64,000 nt of DNA from Symbiodinium natans. Taxonomy: Eukaryota > Sar > Dinophyceae > Suessiales > Symbiodiniaceae. Below the pieces are notes generated by a model that saw only the letters and a program-made list of their open reading frames with translations, was not told the DNA's origin and made no database searches. The position numbers and the translations under genes are program-made. This document shows, in pieces, positions 62,175 through 64,000 of the stretch; the first letter of the stretch is position 1; each line of letters opens with the position of its first letter. The DNA lies in the NCBI GenBank assembly GCA_905221605.1, contig CAJNDS010002272.1:236501-300500 (forward strand). The letters are read 5' to 3'.

Positions 62175-62400
62175 GTTTAGGGTGGTGTGGGGTTTATAGG
62201 GTTTAGGGTTTAGGGTTTTTAGTTTTTAGGGTTTACGGTTTACGGTTTAGGGTTTAGGGTTCAGGGTTCAGGGTTTAGGGTTTAGGGTTTAGGGTTTAGG
62301 GTTTAGGGTTCAGGGTTCAGGGTTCAGGGTTTAGGGTTTAGGGTTTAGGGTATAGGGTTCAGGGTTTAGGGTTTAGGGTATAGGGTGTTCGCTTCTGCAG
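62175..62400. repeat. TTTAGGG array with TTCAGGG variants
   Basis: About 28 units, with blocks of TTCAGGG and TATAGGG. Confidence 0.9.
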
Positions 62401-62534
62401 CGTGTAGAGCAGTGACTCTTCCAACCCGGACACCCCGCATCGAAGCCAACGTCTAACACAAAAGCTGCAAGACCCAATGCAGGGGATTACTGTTCTTGGT
62501 GAGTGTACATAAGGGGTTCTTTTTTTAATATCGG

Positions 62535-62539
62535 TGAGT

Positions 62540-62570
<31 letters not shown>

Positions 62571-62571
62571 C

Positions 62572-62608
<37 letters not shown>

Positions 62609-62612
62609 GGGG
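62535..62612. repeat. (TA)n tract
   Basis: Perfect TA runs with GTATACA interruptions. Confidence 0.9.
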
Positions 62613-62737
62613 TGTTCTCTTTCGGGATACAAGGAATATAAACCCTACTTCGGGGCACCCTTTTTGGGGAGTTAAGGGGATTCTATTCTATATTTGGTAT
62701 AAAAGGGGTACCCCTAGTTTGGGAAATGCCCCTTTAG

Positions 62738-63034
62738 TACATACTTGGATGTACACAGCCCTTCACTCGGAAGGTTCGGAGATCACTGATTGGGCTGAAA
62801 CGGTTGCTCGTGCATGTGACACAGACTGTTTGGACTGGAGTTGCCATGAAACCTTCGAGCTTCGCTGGGTGTAAGTTCCGCTCGGGCTTATCATGGAACC
62901 CGTCCAAATCGCAATGGCGATGGGTTATACCCAAGCGGTTGATCCATTACGGCTTTGTCAACCTGTGGCGCCGAGCATGTTTCCACTTGCATGGTTGCGC
63001 GCGACTGAATAGAGCCCAATATCCGGCTCGCTGA
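62738..63034 (+). CDS. Candidate exon(s) near the window end
   Basis: A unique 300-base stretch free of telomeric repeats. From acceptor cctttag at 62736, one frame reads YTALHSEGSEITDWAETVAR and continues to a canonical donor gtaagt at 62871. A second open stretch begins with ATG 62893 (MEPVQIAMAMGYTQAVDPLR) and stops at 63015. It could be later helicase exons, the start of a new gene or a fragment. No family recognised. Confidence 0.35.
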   Translation, partial: YILGCTQPFTRKVRRSLIGLKRLLVHVTQTVWTGVAMKPSSFAGCKFRSGLSWNPSKSQWRWVIPKRLIHYGFVNLWRRACFHLHGCARLNRAQYPAR

Positions 63035-63378
63035 ATCCTGCCTGCGCCTTAGGCAGCCAATTCGAGGGCCATGGGGCATGAGCCCATCTGCCGGGTTTAG
63101 ATATTACAGGGTTAGGGTTGAGGGTTTAGGGTTTAGGGTTTCGGATTTAGGGTTACCGGGTCTAGGGGTTTAGGGTTTAGGGTTGTAGGGTTATATGCAC
63201 CCAAACAACCTGTACCCGACTAGCGTCCCTAACCCTAAAACCCTAGAGCCTAGAACCCGAAAACCCTGAGACCCTAAAACCCGAGAACCCTAACACCCTA
63301 CCCCAAACCAGGGTCAGGTGGCACCCCCCCCCCCTCAGATTTTGGATTGACCTGTACAGTTCTCCGTAGCCCAACATG

Positions 63379-63490
63379 GGAGTTTACGAAAACAAGGGAC
63401 TTAAAAATCGACCCCCAAACAGTAGGATTCCCTGATTTGACCCCGAGAACCCTAAACCCTAAACCCTAAACCCCCTAATTTCGGACACCA
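63379..63490. mobile_element. Dispersed 'gggagtttacgaaaacaaggg' element, copy
   Basis: Starts gggagtttacgaaaacaaggg, contains acagtaggattccctgat and ends in cccctaatttcggac; a short CCCTAAA run sits inside it at 63449. Confidence 0.6.
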
Positions 63491-63537
63491 CACATAGTTA
63501 TTTCGTCCACAAACGCCAGAGCTGAGCCAAGGAACTA

Positions 63538-64000
63538 ACCCCTAAACCCTTGAACCCCTAAACCCGAAACCCCTAAACCCCTAAACCCTAAACCCCGAAA
63601 TACCAAAACCCTGAACCCTAAACCCGTAAACCCCAAACCCCTAAACCCCTAAACCCCTAAACCCCTAAACCCCTAAACCCCTAAACCCCTAAACCCCTAA
63701 ATACTAAAACCCTAAACCCCTAAAACCCTAAAACCCTAAAATACTAAAACCCTAAACCCAAAACCCCCAAACCCCTCAAACCCTAAACCCTAAACCCCTA
63801 AACCCTAAAACCCTAAAACCCTAAAACCCTAAAGCCCTAAAGCCCTAAAACCCTAAAGCCTTAAAACCCTAAACCCCTAAACCCCTAAACCCTAAACCCT
63901 AAAACCCTAAAGCCCTAAAACCCTAACACCCAAAACCCCTAAACCCCTAAACCCCTAAACCCCTAAACCCCTAAACCCTAAACCCTAACCCCAAACCCCT
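63538..64000. repeat. CCCCTAAA / CCCTAAAA 8-mer arrays at window end
   Basis: Blocks of CCCCTAAA (63640-63700, 63940-64000) and CCCTAAAA (63720-63760, 63800-63920), each locally homogeneous. Confidence 0.95.

Overview
**Organism.** The window reads as nuclear DNA of a dinoflagellate. The evidence is the TTTAGGG-type telomeric repeat, very small exons in very large introns, splice donors of GT, GC and GA type all with AG acceptors, and two protein types common in dinoflagellate genomes: a Cys/His 'GHPxxC...CxFCHH' zinc finger and an FkbM-like methyltransferase with a signal peptide. This is inference; no rRNA, tRNA or spliced-leader sequence was found to fix the species.

**Main gene.** Joining short conserved segments on the + strand rebuilds one DEAH/RHA-type RNA helicase from about 132 to at least 62174. 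Motif I (GDTGCGK) is at 1521, Ia (TQPRRVAA) at 4099, Ib region (GYQIRF) at 6174, II (DEVH) at 7504, III (SAT) at 10396, IV (ILIFLPG) at 27969, V ([13 protein letters not shown]) at 31899, VI (QRRGRAGR) at 33291, then the winged-helix/HA2/OB part from 34.7 to 60.9 kb. Most junctions keep phase. Exons are 22 to about 100 bases, introns from about 140 bases to 15 kb.

**Genes inside its introns.** Three introns appear to hold other genes on the same strand. The 15-kb intron 11719-26762 holds a many-exon zinc-finger gene (start about 12617, exons to about 25 kb). The intron(s) between 36967 and 40785 hold an uninterrupted FkbM-like methyltransferase gene (39058-40068). The 12-kb intron 47280-59305 holds the exons of an unrecognised gene (about 48430-58650). 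In the first and third cases the helicase exons on either side join in phase, which argues that the inner genes are nested and not part of the helicase.

**Repeats.** Nearly every intron carries interstitial telomeric repeats (TTTAGGG or CCCTAAA, both orientations) with blocks of homogenised variants (CCCTGAA, CCCTAGA, CCCTTAAA, TTTTAGGG, TTTAGGGG, CCCCTAAA). A 3-kb TTTGGGG array lies at 40.9-43.97 kb and a 9-bp GCGCGAACA minisatellite at 57.4-58.3 kb. Several families of short inverted-repeat elements are scattered through the introns; two have TA target duplications and sit inside telomeric repeats. Long open frames over these arrays are artefacts of repeats that lack stop codons.
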